Positions 9,038 to 17,145 of a stretch of DNA of 62,223 nucleotides are shown in pieces (within the stretch, counting starts at the first letter, position 1; the number at the start of each line of letters is the position of its first letter). Source of the DNA: Pseudomonadota bacterium (lineage in GTDB: Bacteria > Pseudomonadota > Gammaproteobacteria > Burkholderiales > Burkholderiaceae_C); contig JAJZVU010000020.1 in assembly GCA_021845505.1 (NCBI GenBank), positions 1 to 62,223 on the forward strand. The letters are read 5' to 3'. Position numbers and translations under genes: made by a program. The notes beneath the pieces were generated by a model. That model saw nothing but the letters and a program-made list of their open reading frames with translations, was not told the DNA's origin and searched no databases.

Positions 9038-10084
9038 ATGGACCTGAAGGGCAGGAACATCACGCTGCACGACATGACGCTGCGCGACGGCATGCATCCC
9101 AAGCGCCACCAGATCAGCCTGGAGCAGATGCGCCAGGTCGCGCGCGCGCTCGACGAGGCGGGCATGCCGATGCTGGAGGTCACCCACGGCGACGGCCTGG
9201 GCGGCGCCTCGGTGAACTACGGATTTCCGGCGCACACCGACCGCGAGTACCTGGAGGCGGTGGTGCCGCTGATGAAGCGCACCAAGGTGTCGGCGCTGCT
9301 GCTGCCGGGGATCGGCACCGTCGACCACCTGAGGATGGCCCACGAGCTGGGGGTGCACACCATCCGCGTGGCCACCCACTGCACCGAGGCCGACGTGTCC
9401 GAGCAGCACATCACCCTGGCGCGCAAGCTGGGCATGGACACGGTGGGCTTCCTGATGATGGCCCACATGAACAGCCCCGAGGGCCTGGTCAGGCAGGCGA
9501 AGCTGATGGAGGGGTACGGGGCCAACTGCATCTACGTCACCGACTCGGCCGGCTACATGCTGCCCGACGACGTGAAGGCGCGCATCGACGCGGTGCGCGC
9601 AGCGCTCAAGCCCGAGACCGAACTGGGCTTCCACGGCCACCACAACCTGGCGATGGGGGTGGCCAACTCGCTGATGGCCATCGACTGCGGGGCCAACCGC
9701 ATCGACGCCGCGTGCGCCGGGCTGGGCGCCGGCGCCGGCAACACCCCGATGGAGGTGCTGGTGGCGGTGCTCGACCGCATGGGCGTGCGCACCGGAGTGG
9801 ACGTGTGGAAGATCCAGGACGTGGCCGAGGACCTGGTGGTGCCGCTGATGGACTTCCCGATCCGCATCGACCGCGACGCGCTGACCCTGGGCTACGCCGG
9901 GGTGTACGGCTCGTTCCTGCTGTTCGCCAAGCGCGCGCAGGACAAGTACGGGGTGCCGGCGCGCGACATCCTGGTGGAGCTGGGACGCCGCGGCATGGTG
10001 GGCGGCCAGGAGGACATGATCGAGGACACCGCGCTGACCCTGCAGCGCCAGCGCGCGGCCGCCGCGGCCAAGGAGGCGGCATGA
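9038..10084 (+). CDS. dmpG: 4-hydroxy-2-oxovalerate aldolase
   Basis: A 348-residue HMG-CoA-lyase-type TIM-barrel aldolase that splits 4-hydroxy-2-oxovalerate into pyruvate and acetaldehyde. The metal-binding Asp lies in MTLRDGMH (Asp17) and the paired histidines in GFHGHHN. The C-terminal communication domain for the dehydrogenase partner is present. Length is typical for DmpG. The last codons overlap the start of the decarboxylase gene by four bases (ATGA). Confidence 0.95.
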   Translation: MDLKGRNITLHDMTLRDGMHPKRHQISLEQMRQVARALDEAGMPMLEVTHGDGLGGASVNYGFPAHTDREYLEAVVPLMKRTKVSALLLPGIGTVDHLRMAHELGVHTIRVATHCTEADVSEQHITLARKLGMDTVGFLMMAHMNSPEGLVRQAKLMEGYGANCIYVTDSAGYMLPDDVKARIDAVRAALKPETELGFHGHHNLAMGVANSLMAIDCGANRIDAACAGLGAGAGNTPMEVLVAVLDRMGVRTGVDVWKIQDVAEDLVVPLMDFPIRIDRDALTLGYAGVYGSFLLFAKRAQDKYGVPARDILVELGRRGMVGGQEDMIEDTALTLQRQRAAAAAKEAA

Positions 10085-10869
10085 CGCTGGACGCGCAGAC
10101 GGTGGCCGCGCTGGCGCAGCGCCTGGACGAGTGCGCGCTGCACGCGCGCGACACGACCAAGATCACCGACGATCACCCGGACATGGACTGGGCCGACGCC
10201 TACGCGGTGCAGGACGCGCTGTGCGGGCGGCAACTGGCTCGCGGGGCGCGCCTGGTGGGCTACAAGGCCGGGCTGACCTCGTTTGCCAAGATGCGCCAGA
10301 TGGGGGTGGACTCGCCGGTGTTCGGCTACCTGCTCGACGCCCACGCGCTGGTCGACGGCGGCGAGTGCAAGGCGGCCGAGCTGATCCACCCCAAGGTGGA
10401 GCCGGAGATCGCCTTCGTGCTGGGGCGCGAGCTCAAGGGCCCGGGCTGCCACATCGGCGCGGTGCTGGCCGCCACCGACTTCGTGCTCGCCGGCATCGAG
10501 GTGATCGACAGCCGCTACCGCGACTTCAAGTTCGACCTCAAGAGCGTGATCGCCGACAACACCTCGGCGGCGCGCTTCGTGGTCGGCGGCCAGCCGCTGG
10601 CGGTGGCCGGCAGCGAACTGCGCACGGCCGGCGTGGTGATGGAGAAAAACGGCCTGCCGGTGGCCTTCGGCGCCGGCGCCGCGGTGCTCGGGCACCCGGC
10701 CACCGCGGTGGCCATGCTGGCCAACCACCTCGGCGCCCTCGGCCGCAGCCTGCCCGCCGGCTCCATCGTGCTGTCGGGGGGCATCACCGAGGCCGTGGCC
10801 GTCGCCGCCGGCGACCATGTCAGCCTGCGCCTGCAGGGCGCCGGCTCGACGTCGATCCGCTTTGCCTGA
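10081..10869 (+). CDS. dmpH: 4-oxalocrotonate decarboxylase
   Basis: A 262-residue homologue of the hydratase at 6427, with [13 protein letters not shown] and [13 protein letters not shown] around the metal site. It decarboxylates 2-oxo-hex-3-enedioate to 2-hydroxypentadienoate in the dehydrogenase branch. DmpH and DmpE are known to associate so the unstable dienol is passed on. ATG 10081 overlaps the dmpG stop (ATGA). The same frame is open far upstream through dmpF and dmpG, but that part is an antisense-like shadow rich in Arg and Gly. Confidence 0.92.
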   Translation: MTLDAQTVAALAQRLDECALHARDTTKITDDHPDMDWADAYAVQDALCGRQLARGARLVGYKAGLTSFAKMRQMGVDSPVFGYLLDAHALVDGGECKAAELIHPKVEPEIAFVLGRELKGPGCHIGAVLAATDFVLAGIEVIDSRYRDFKFDLKSVIADNTSAARFVVGGQPLAVAGSELRTAGVVMEKNGLPVAFGAGAAVLGHPATAVAMLANHLGALGRSLPAGSIVLSGGITEAVAVAAGDHVSLRLQGAGSTSIRFA

Positions 10870-10904
10870 ATGACCTGAATCGCCTGCAACCGCGCGGAGC
10901 CGCC

Positions 10905-11096
10905 ATGCCCATCGCCCATCTGTACATCCTCGAAGGCCGCGACGACGAGCGCAAGGAGCGCCTGATCGCCGAGGTCACCGAGGCCATCCACCGCGCCATC
11001 GACGCCCCGGTGGAGTCCATCCGGGTGCTGCTGGTCGAGATGCCCAAGCAGCACTTCGGCATCGCCGGCCAGAGCGCGAAAAAGCGCGGCCGCTGA
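10905..11096 (+). CDS. dmpI: 4-oxalocrotonate tautomerase
   Basis: A 63-residue protein; after Met removal it is 62 residues with the catalytic N-terminal Pro1, Arg11, Arg39 and Phe50, the complete active-site set of 4-oxalocrotonate tautomerase. It isomerises the 2-hydroxy to the 2-oxo form of oxalocrotonate before decarboxylation. This is the last gene of the phenol operon. A hairpin follows the stop codon and the next gene is convergent. Confidence 0.94.
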   Translation: MPIAHLYILEGRDDERKERLIAEVTEAIHRAIDAPVESIRVLLVEMPKQHFGIAGQSAKKRGR

Positions 11097-11112
11097 AGCC
11101 GCCCCGGCGGCT
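11097..11112. terminator. Hairpin between convergent dmpI and response-regulator genes
   Basis: AGCCGCC-CC-GGCGGCT is a perfect 7-base inverted repeat starting at the dmpI stop and ending on the last base of the opposite gene. It occupies the whole 15-base gap, so it could stop transcription from both sides. There is no T-tract, so it is not a canonical intrinsic terminator. Confidence 0.4.
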
Positions 11113-11807
11113 CACTCCGGCTGCCCCTGGCTCTCCACCCACTGCATCGCGCTGCGGGTGAGTTCGCTGCCGCTGTGCAGGTTGAGCTTGCGCTTGGCCT
11201 TCTCGCGGTGGGTCTCCACCGTCTTCACGCTCAGGTGCAGGTGGGAGGCGATCTGCGAGGGCTTGAGGCCGCGGCCGATGAGTTCGAACACCGCGAGTTC
11301 GCGCGCGGTCAGGCGGCCGATCGCCTCGTTGGGCGAGACGCCGCTGCGCAGCCCGCTGACCGTCTGCTCGGTCATCGCCCGGCTCAGCCAGACATGCCCG
11401 CGCAGGCATTCGCGCACCGCGTCGGCGACGTGCCGCCCGGCCTCCTCCTTGCTGACGTAGCCGCAGGCGCCGGCGCCGAGGGCGCGCAGCGCGAACAGCT
11501 TTTCGTCGTGCATCGAGCACACCAGCACCCGCAGCTGCGGCTGCTGGGCATGCAGGCGCTTGATCAGCTCCAGGCCGTTGCCGTCGCCCAGCGACAGGTC
11601 GGTGACCACCAGATCGGGATGCAGCGCGCGCACCGCGGCCAGCGCATCGGCGAGGCTGGCGGCCTCGCCGCAGACCTGCAGGTCGGGTTCGCCTTCGAGC
11701 AGCGCGCGCAAGCCCATGCGCACCAGCGGATGGTCGTCGACCAGCAGGATGCGCCAGCCGTCCGCCCGGCGCGTGCCGGCGTCGGGTGGCGCCAGGTTGG
11801 AGCTCAT
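11112..11807 (-). CDS. NarL/FixJ-type response regulator
   Basis: A 231-residue regulator with an N-terminal receiver domain (acidic pair in VDDHP, phospho-acceptor Asp70 in VVTDLSL, Lys in GYVSKEE) and a C-terminal LuxR-type helix-turn-helix (LTARELAVFELIGRGLKPSQIA...KTVETHR). No histidine kinase gene is nearby, so it is an orphan in this window. The frame extends to 11852, but MSSNLAPP at 11807 is closer to a normal N-terminus. It need not control the convergent phenol operon, which in other bacteria is run by a DmpR-type sigma54 activator. Confidence 0.88.
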   Translation of the reverse strand: MSSNLAPPDAGTRRADGWRILLVDDHPLVRMGLRALLEGEPDLQVCGEAASLADALAAVRALHPDLVVTDLSLGDGNGLELIKRLHAQQPQLRVLVCSMHDEKLFALRALGAGACGYVSKEEAGRHVADAVRECLRGHVWLSRAMTEQTVSGLRSGVSPNEAIGRLTARELAVFELIGRGLKPSQIASHLHLSVKTVETHREKAKRKLNLHSGSELTRSAMQWVESQGQPE

Positions 11808-11922
11808 GCCGCGGCGGCCCGTGATGGGGGGCGCGCAAGCGCGGCGCCCCAACCATCCACCTTAAAGCATCGCGGCCGCGCTGCCAAGCCGCCGCTGCGC
11901 CGCCTGCGCCGGGAAGGCCGCA

Positions 11923-12771
11923 TCACGCGGCCATTGCCGGCGCCAGCCCGGCCAGCGCGGAAGCGCGCTGCGGCGGCATCGCGACGCGCGCCGCTGCGGC
12001 GCGCACGCCCACGCGCGGCTCGCTGGTATCCAGCAGCGCCAGCAACGCCGCGCGGTCGACGATGCGCACCCTGCGCCGGGCCAGCGCCAGCAGGCCGGCG
12101 CGATGCAACTCGGTGAACACCCGACTGACCGTCTCCAGGCGGAAGCCCAGGTATTCGCCGATGTCCTCGCGGCTCATGCGCAAGGTGAATTCATCGCCGG
12201 CGAGCCCGCGCCGGGCGTAGCGCTGCGACAATTCCAGCAGGAAGCGCACCAGGCGCTCGCGCACGTGCATGCTGCCCAGCGCGAACTGCTGGCCCTGCGC
12301 CTGCACCAGCGCCTGCGCCATCGCCCGGCACAGGTGGCGCTGCACGGCCGGGAAGCGCCCGGCCAGCACCTCGAGGTGGGCCAGGTCGACCTCGCAGACC
12401 TGCGAAGCCTCGAGCGCGACCACGTCGGCCCCGTACACCCCGCCCAGCCCCTCCAGGCCCAGCCAGTCGCCGGCCTCGTGGAAGCCGACGATGCGCTGGC
12501 GTCCGTCGGCCAGGCCGACCAGCGCCTTGAACGCGCCATGGTGGACGATGAACACCCGCGACGCCGGCTGGCCGGCGCGCACCAGGCGGGCGCCCTTGGC
12601 CACCCGCTGCGGGCTGCCGAGCACCTCCTGCAGCGCGGCGGGCGCCTGTTCGCCCAGCACCCCGGGCAGGCAGTTGCGGCGGTGGAAACACATCGAACAG
12701 GCGTCTGCCGCAGCGGCCGCACCCGCCGACCCGGGCTGCGCCAGCAGCCTGGCTGCGCAGGGGGCGTTCAT
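11923..12771 (-). CDS. FNR-type Crp-family regulator with Fe-S cysteines
   Basis: A 282-residue Crp/Fnr regulator. The N-terminus has C25-X2-C28-X5-C34 and a further Cys126, the same spacing as the [4Fe-4S] ligands of E. coli FNR, so it is likely an oxygen sensor. The cyclic-nucleotide-like domain is followed by a winged helix whose recognition helix reads LETVSRV; Glu213, Ser216 and Arg217 match the FNR residues that read TTGAT-N4-ATCAA. The C-terminus is about 30 residues longer than FNR and Ala-rich. Targets are not evident here; I saw no clear FNR box in the neighbouring promoters. Confidence 0.88.
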   Translation of the reverse strand: MNAPCAARLLAQPGSAGAAAAADACSMCFHRRNCLPGVLGEQAPAALQEVLGSPQRVAKGARLVRAGQPASRVFIVHHGAFKALVGLADGRQRIVGFHEAGDWLGLEGLGGVYGADVVALEASQVCEVDLAHLEVLAGRFPAVQRHLCRAMAQALVQAQGQQFALGSMHVRERLVRFLLELSQRYARRGLAGDEFTLRMSREDIGEYLGFRLETVSRVFTELHRAGLLALARRRVRIVDRAALLALLDTSEPRVGVRAAAARVAMPPQRASALAGLAPAMAA

Positions 12772-12944
12772 GACCGGCCTCCGTCGAGGGTCGTTCCGGC
12801 CGGTGGGCGGTGCGATGGCAGCAGAGAAATGGTTGGTTTCATCTTGGTCTCCGAGTCCATGATGGGAAACGTTGCGGGCCGCGAGACGGGGATGCCCGGC
12901 AGCCGCGATGAAGCCATCCTAGTAACAAGTCGCAACACTCCCTA

Positions 12945-13874
12945 TCAGGGGATCACTGATTTGGCCATCGGGGCTTCTCCCCGGCGCGGCCGCGCGGCGG
13001 CCAGATGCTCGCGCACCACCTGCAGCCAGGCCCGCGCGGCATGCGACAGGTAGGCGCCGCGCAGCCAGGCCAGGTCGATGCGCCAGGCGATCTCCGGCTC
13101 GACCAGCGCGGAAACCGCGAATTCGCCGGCGTCCGGGCGCGGCAGTTCCGAGCCCGGCAGCAGCGCCACGCCGACCCCGCTGCGCACGAGTTCCAGGATG
13201 AACCCGATCTGCCCGCTGCGCCCGGCGATCTGCGGGGTGAAGCCGCATTGCCGGCAGGCCTCGTCGATGCGCTCGTTGAGCATGTAGGGGGCGAGGAACA
13301 GGATCAGCGGCTCCTCGGCCAGCTCGGCCAGCCGCACCACCGGATGGCGGCTCCAGCGCGAGCGCGCGGGCGCCAGCAGCGCGAGCCGGTCGTCGATGAG
13401 CATCAGGTGTTCGTAGCGGCGATCGTCCAGCGGCGCGAGCAAGCCGCCGAGTTCGAGCTCGCCGGCCAGCATCGCCTGCTCGATGGCCCTGGAGCCGTCT
13501 TCGTACAGCTTGAGCTCGATCCCCGGGTGGCGCAGCTTGAAGGCGTGGATCAGCGGCACGAACAGCTGCGGTCCCAGCGGCGGCACGCCGATCCGCAGCT
13601 CCCCGCCGAGGCCCTGCCGCAGGTCGGCGACCCCGGCGCGGATGCTGGCGGCCTCGCGCAACATGCGCTCGGCGTGTCCGAGCACCAGTCGCCCGACGTC
13701 GGTGGGCAGGGCCCGCCGGACGGGCCGCTGCAGCAGCGGCTCGCCGAGTTCGCGCTCGAGCTGGGCGAGCAGCTTGCTGACCGTCGGCTGGGTGGTCCCC
13801 AGGCGATCGGCGGCGGCGGTGAAGCCGCCGCATTGGACGACCTGGACGAAGGCTTCGAGGTTGCGCAGTTCCAT
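12945..13874 (-). CDS. LysR-family regulator next to cidA/lrgB
   Basis: A 309-residue LysR-type regulator, starting MELRNLEAFVQVVQCGGF with the usual N-terminal helix-turn-helix (TAAADRLGTTQPTVSKLLAQLE) and an effector domain of about 220 residues. It is divergent from the cidA-like gene with 151 bases between the start codons, the arrangement of CidR-type regulators and their targets. The open frame upstream of 13874 runs through the opposite strand of the cidA region and is not coding. Confidence 0.88.
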   Translation of the reverse strand: MELRNLEAFVQVVQCGGFTAAADRLGTTQPTVSKLLAQLERELGEPLLQRPVRRALPTDVGRLVLGHAERMLREAASIRAGVADLRQGLGGELRIGVPPLGPQLFVPLIHAFKLRHPGIELKLYEDGSRAIEQAMLAGELELGGLLAPLDDRRYEHLMLIDDRLALLAPARSRWSRHPVVRLAELAEEPLILFLAPYMLNERIDEACRQCGFTPQIAGRSGQIGFILELVRSGVGVALLPGSELPRPDAGEFAVSALVEPEIAWRIDLAWLRGAYLSHAARAWLQVVREHLAAARPRRGEAPMAKSVIP

Positions 13875-13893
13875 CGGGAATTGAATTCTTTCT

Positions 13894-13932
13894 TGGAATG
13901 ATTTCCATCTTAAATAAGCATTCATGGAATGC
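13894..13932. promoter_or_regulatory. Two inverted repeats in the lysR-cidA control region
   Basis: TGGAA-N4-TTCCA (13894-13907) and GCATTC-ATG-GAATGC (13918-13932) are two perfect inverted repeats sharing a GGAAT core, about 24 bases centre to centre. LysR regulators often bind two neighbouring dyads between divergent genes, so these are candidate recognition and activation sites for the regulator at 12945. Confidence 0.45.
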
Positions 13933-14025
13933 AATGCCCGGCCTAAAGTAACGGTCATCGCATCGCACCGACCCGGGCGTTTCCTCCGCACCCCTTGCTG
14001 CACGCCGCGATCCGGCGTGAACACC

Positions 14026-14472
14026 ATGTCCGCAGTGATCCCTTCGTCCGCCGCCACGCCGCCCCGCGGGACCCGCCACGCGCTGGGCGCGCTCTCCCAG
14101 ATCCTGTTTTTCGTCGCCGTATGGTGGCTGGCCCAGGCCGCGGTGCAGTGGCTGCACTGGCGACTGCCGGCCGCGGTGCTGGGCTTGTTCGCGGTGCTGC
14201 TGCTGCTGGCCAGCAAGACCCTGCCGGAGCGGCACCTGGCCAGCGGCGCCGACTGGCTGCTGGGGGAGATGCTGCTGTTCTTCATTCCGCCGGTGCTCGC
14301 GGTGGTGCGCTTCGGGCCGTTGCTGGCCGCCAGCGGCTGGCGGCTGCTCGCGGCCATCGCGCTGGGCAGCCTGCTGGTGATGGCCGGCACCGGCCTGAGC
14401 GTCGAGCGCGTGGCGCACTGGGAGCGCTCCCGCCGCCTGCGTGCAGCCGACGGCGGGAGCGAGCAGCCATGA
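14026..14472 (+). CDS. CidA/LrgA-family holin-like membrane protein
   Basis: A 148-residue protein with four hydrophobic segments, starting after a short polar N-terminus (ILFFVAVWWLAQAAVQWL, AAVLGLFAVLLLLA, FFIPPVLAVVRFGPLLA, LLAAIALGSLLVMAG). This is the CidA/LrgA pattern, small membrane proteins linked to murein hydrolase export and, in several bacteria, to export or overflow of pyruvate and acetate. The start at 14026 is chosen because the upstream part of the frame overlaps the control region. It overlaps the next gene by four bases. Confidence 0.82.
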   Translation: MSAVIPSSAATPPRGTRHALGALSQILFFVAVWWLAQAAVQWLHWRLPAAVLGLFAVLLLLASKTLPERHLASGADWLLGEMLLFFIPPVLAVVRFGPLLAASGWRLLAAIALGSLLVMAGTGLSVERVAHWERSRRLRAADGGSEQP

Positions 14473-15173
14473 ACCTGACGAACGACCGCGTCGCCGCGGC
14501 CAGCCTGGCGTGCCTGCTGGCCACCGTCGGCTGCTACGCGCTGGCGCGCTGGCTGTACCGCCGCCACCGGCGCGCCTGGCTGCAGCCCCTGGTGACCGCT
14601 CCGCTGGTGCTGCTGTCGCTGCTGCTGCTCAGCGGCGTGGGCTACGGGGTGTACCTGCGCGACACCCGCTGGCTGATGTGGATGATGGGCCCGGCGACCA
14701 TCGCCTACGCCTACCCGATCTACCAGCGGCGCGCGCTGCTGCGACGCTATCCGCTGAGCCTGACGGCCGGGGTGCTCAGCGGCCTGGTGCTCGGCCTGCT
14801 CGGCTCCTGGTCGCTGGCGCATCTGCTGCGGCTGCCTCCCGTGCTGGCGCACAGCCTGCTCACCCGCTCGGTGTCGACCCCGTTCGCGATGGCGGCCTCG
14901 GGATATTTCGGCGGAACGCCCGACATCACCGCGCTGTGCGTGCTGGGCACAGGGGTGTTCGGACTGCTGGTCGGCGAGGCCGTGCAAGGCTGGCTCGGCC
15001 TGCGCTCCAGCGTGTCGCGCGGAGCCTCGCTGGGCGCGGCCGCGCACGCCGCCGGCACCGCCAAGGCCTACGAACTCGACGCCGAGATCGGCGCGGTCTC
15101 CAGCCTGACCATGGTGTTCGCCGGCATCGCGATGGTGCTGCTCGCTCCCTGGGTCGGGCGCTGGTTCGGCTGA
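14469..15173 (+). CDS. LrgB/CidB-family membrane protein
   Basis: A 234-residue polytopic membrane protein of the LrgB/CidB family. It carries the family stretch around SVSTPFAMAASGYFGGTPDITALCVLGTG and GAAAHAAGTAKAYE. It is the obligate partner of the CidA-like protein; the ATGA overlap indicates coupled translation. By family knowledge the pair affects autolysis or carboxylate export. Regulation by the divergent LysR gene is likely. Confidence 0.87.
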   Translation: MNLTNDRVAAASLACLLATVGCYALARWLYRRHRRAWLQPLVTAPLVLLSLLLLSGVGYGVYLRDTRWLMWMMGPATIAYAYPIYQRRALLRRYPLSLTAGVLSGLVLGLLGSWSLAHLLRLPPVLAHSLLTRSVSTPFAMAASGYFGGTPDITALCVLGTGVFGLLVGEAVQGWLGLRSSVSRGASLGAAAHAAGTAKAYELDAEIGAVSSLTMVFAGIAMVLLAPWVGRWFG

Positions 15174-15290
15174 CCGGCGACCGCGTCGCGCGCGGCTGGC
15201 GCGGCGCTGTCGTCGCCAGGCGGGGTTGCGCCGTTACATTCATGCTCTACTGTTGTTGCACGTAACGGCCCCGACCCACCGCAACCCGCG

Positions 15291-16034
15291 ATGTCCACTC
15301 CGAACCTTCCCCCGTCCGCACCCCGCCCGGCGTTGCCCAGGGCGGCATGGATCGCCTTCGGCGCCATCGGCACGCTGATCGTCGTGCTGCTGGCCGCCGT
15401 GCTGTACAAGCTCAGCGTGCCGGCGTCACCGCCCGCCGACGCACTGCCGGCCACCGCGGCCGCGTCGGCGGCGCAACCGCCCCAGGGCGCGATGCCGCCG
15501 CCGCGCTCGGCGGTCGCCGTCACCGGCACCCTGCCCGCGGCGAGCCCGGGGGCGGCCTTCCCGCCGTTGTCGGGCGCCCGGCGCGATGCCGACGGCGCCG
15601 CGCGGCCGGCCGCGCCGGCGATGCAGGTGGCCGGGCCGTCGGCCGGGCCCGGCGCCGCGTTCCAGCCGCAGAGCTTCACCCGCCAGGCATCGCCCGCACC
15701 CGCCTGTGCCGACTGCGGCACCGTGGTCGCGGTCCAGCCGGTGCAGCAGCAGGGCCAGGCCAACGGAGTGGGAGCGGTGGTGGGCGGACTGGTCGGCGGC
15801 CTGCTGGGCCACCAGATCGGTGCCGGCAACGGACGCACCGCGGCCACCGTGCTGGGCGCGGTGGGCGGCGGCTTCGCCGGCAACGAGGTGCAAAAGCGCA
15901 TCGACGCCAAGACCGTGTACCGGGTGCGCATCCGCATGGACGACGGCGCCACGCGGGTGCTGACGCTGTCGAACGCGCCGCCGGTGGGCCAACGGGTGCG
16001 GGTGCAGGCCAACGGAGCGTTGACCGCCTATTGA
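15291..16034 (+). CDS. Glycine-zipper 2TM domain protein
   Basis: A 247-residue envelope protein. A single transmembrane or uncleaved signal segment lies at about residues 19-41 (AAWIAFGAIGTLIVVLLAAV). A Pro/Ala-rich linker with a CADC pair follows, then a glycine-zipper segment (GAVVGGLVGGLLGHQIGAGNG...GAVGGGFAGNE) and a short C-terminal beta-rich tail. This resembles the SlyB/PCP-type glycine-zipper domain of outer-membrane or inner-membrane proteins in Burkholderiales. Function is unknown; envelope integrity is a guess. Confidence 0.75.
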   Translation: MSTPNLPPSAPRPALPRAAWIAFGAIGTLIVVLLAAVLYKLSVPASPPADALPATAAASAAQPPQGAMPPPRSAVAVTGTLPAASPGAAFPPLSGARRDADGAARPAAPAMQVAGPSAGPGAAFQPQSFTRQASPAPACADCGTVVAVQPVQQQGQANGVGAVVGGLVGGLLGHQIGAGNGRTAATVLGAVGGGFAGNEVQKRIDAKTVYRVRIRMDDGATRVLTLSNAPPVGQRVRVQANGALTAY

Positions 16035-16068
16035 CGCCGGATGCCGGATGCCGGACGCCGGACGCCGG
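16034..16068. repeat. Heptamer tandem repeat (ACGCCGG/ATGCCGG) x5
   Basis: Five head-to-tail 7-base units A(C/T)GCCGG start on the last base of the preceding stop codon. The number of units would be prone to slippage. It lies in untranslated sequence, so no coding effect is expected. The rest of the 214-base gap up to 16248 shows no clear promoter. Confidence 0.7.
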
Positions 16069-16248
16069 CGAGACGCGAAGGACCGCAGCCCCGAGCAAGA
16101 CCCGCGCATGGCCGGCGCCCAGGCCGCGGCTCGGCGAAGCGATCCGCGCGCGTCAAGATGGGAATTTTTACCAGCCCAGATCGCTGCTAGGCTACCATGC
16201 AGCCTATCGTGAACCCGCCGCGCCCGCGCGCGGCCTCCACCCGACCCC

Positions 16249-17145
16249 ATGGGACGCCTGCCCCTTCGCCCGCATGGTGCTGCCGCACACACGCCCGCAG
16301 CCCCGCCGGCGGCCGAGGTGCTGCACGCCCTCGGTCAGGTGCTGGCCCCGCTGGTGCGGCTGCTGCTGGCCAGTGGAGTCGACTATACGCGGCTGTCGGC
16401 CGAACTCAAGCCCCTGTTCATCGAGCAGGCGCGGCTGGAGCTGGCGCGCCACGGGCAGCGCCCGACCGATTCGGCGATCAGCGTGCTCAGCGGAGTGCAT
16501 CGCAAGGACGTGCGCGCCTGGCGCGAGGGTGGATTGCACCTGCGCATCGCGCAGGAAGTCTCGCCGCCGTCGCAGCTGTTCGCCCACTGGCTGGCCGATC
16601 CCCGGCTGTGTGACCCGCAGGGGCGCCCGCAGGCGCTGCCGCGCCTGGGGCCCGGGCCCTCCTTCGAAGCGCTGGCGCGTTCGGTGACCCAGGACGTGCA
16701 CCCCTTCACGCTGCTGGGAGAGCTGCTGAGGCTGGGTCTGGTGCAGGTCGAACAGCGCGACGGCCAGGACTGGGTGGTCCCCCACTCCGAGGGTTTCGTT
16801 CCCGCGCCGGGCTCGCGCGAACTGGTCGAGTTGTTCGGCGCCAACGTCGCCGACCATGCGGCCAGCGCGGTGGCCAACCTGCTGGGCCAGGGGCCGTTCA
16901 TGGAACAAAGCGTGTTTGCCAGCGGCCTCAGCCCGGAGTCGGCGCGGCGACTGGGCGATCTGGCGCGCAACCTGTGGATGCACGCCAGGCGGCAGATGAT
17001 CGGCGAGGCGAGCCGGCTGTACGAATCCGACCGCGGCCGCGCCGACGCCACCCGGCGCATGCGCTTCGGCTCCTACTACTGGGCCGAGGAGCAGGACGCA
17101 GCGGACGCGGCCGACGCGCTGCACGACCCGGAGCAGCTGGAATGA
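16249..17145 (+). CDS. DUF6502 family protein
   Basis: A 298-residue soluble protein recognisable as the DUF6502 family by AEVLHALGQVLAPLVRLLLASGVDYTRLSAELKPLFIEQA near the N-terminus and the RPTDSAISVLSGVHRKDVRAWRE segment, which looks like a winged-helix-type helical region. The function of the family is unknown. Its stop overlaps the start of the DUF5666 lipoprotein gene by four bases, so the two are co-translated. No membrane segment or signal peptide is present. Confidence 0.78.
   Translation: MGRLPLRPHGAAAHTPAAPPAAEVLHALGQVLAPLVRLLLASGVDYTRLSAELKPLFIEQARLELARHGQRPTDSAISVLSGVHRKDVRAWREGGLHLRIAQEVSPPSQLFAHWLADPRLCDPQGRPQALPRLGPGPSFEALARSVTQDVHPFTLLGELLRLGLVQVEQRDGQDWVVPHSEGFVPAPGSRELVELFGANVADHAASAVANLLGQGPFMEQSVFASGLSPESARRLGDLARNLWMHARRQMIGEASRLYESDRGRADATRRMRFGSYYWAEEQDAADAADALHDPEQLE

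Noticed and set aside
11112-12771. Response regulator and FNR-like protein as dedicated regulators of the phenol operon
   Set aside because: Proximity alone; the dmp operon promoter lies outside the window and such operons usually have a DmpR-type activator.
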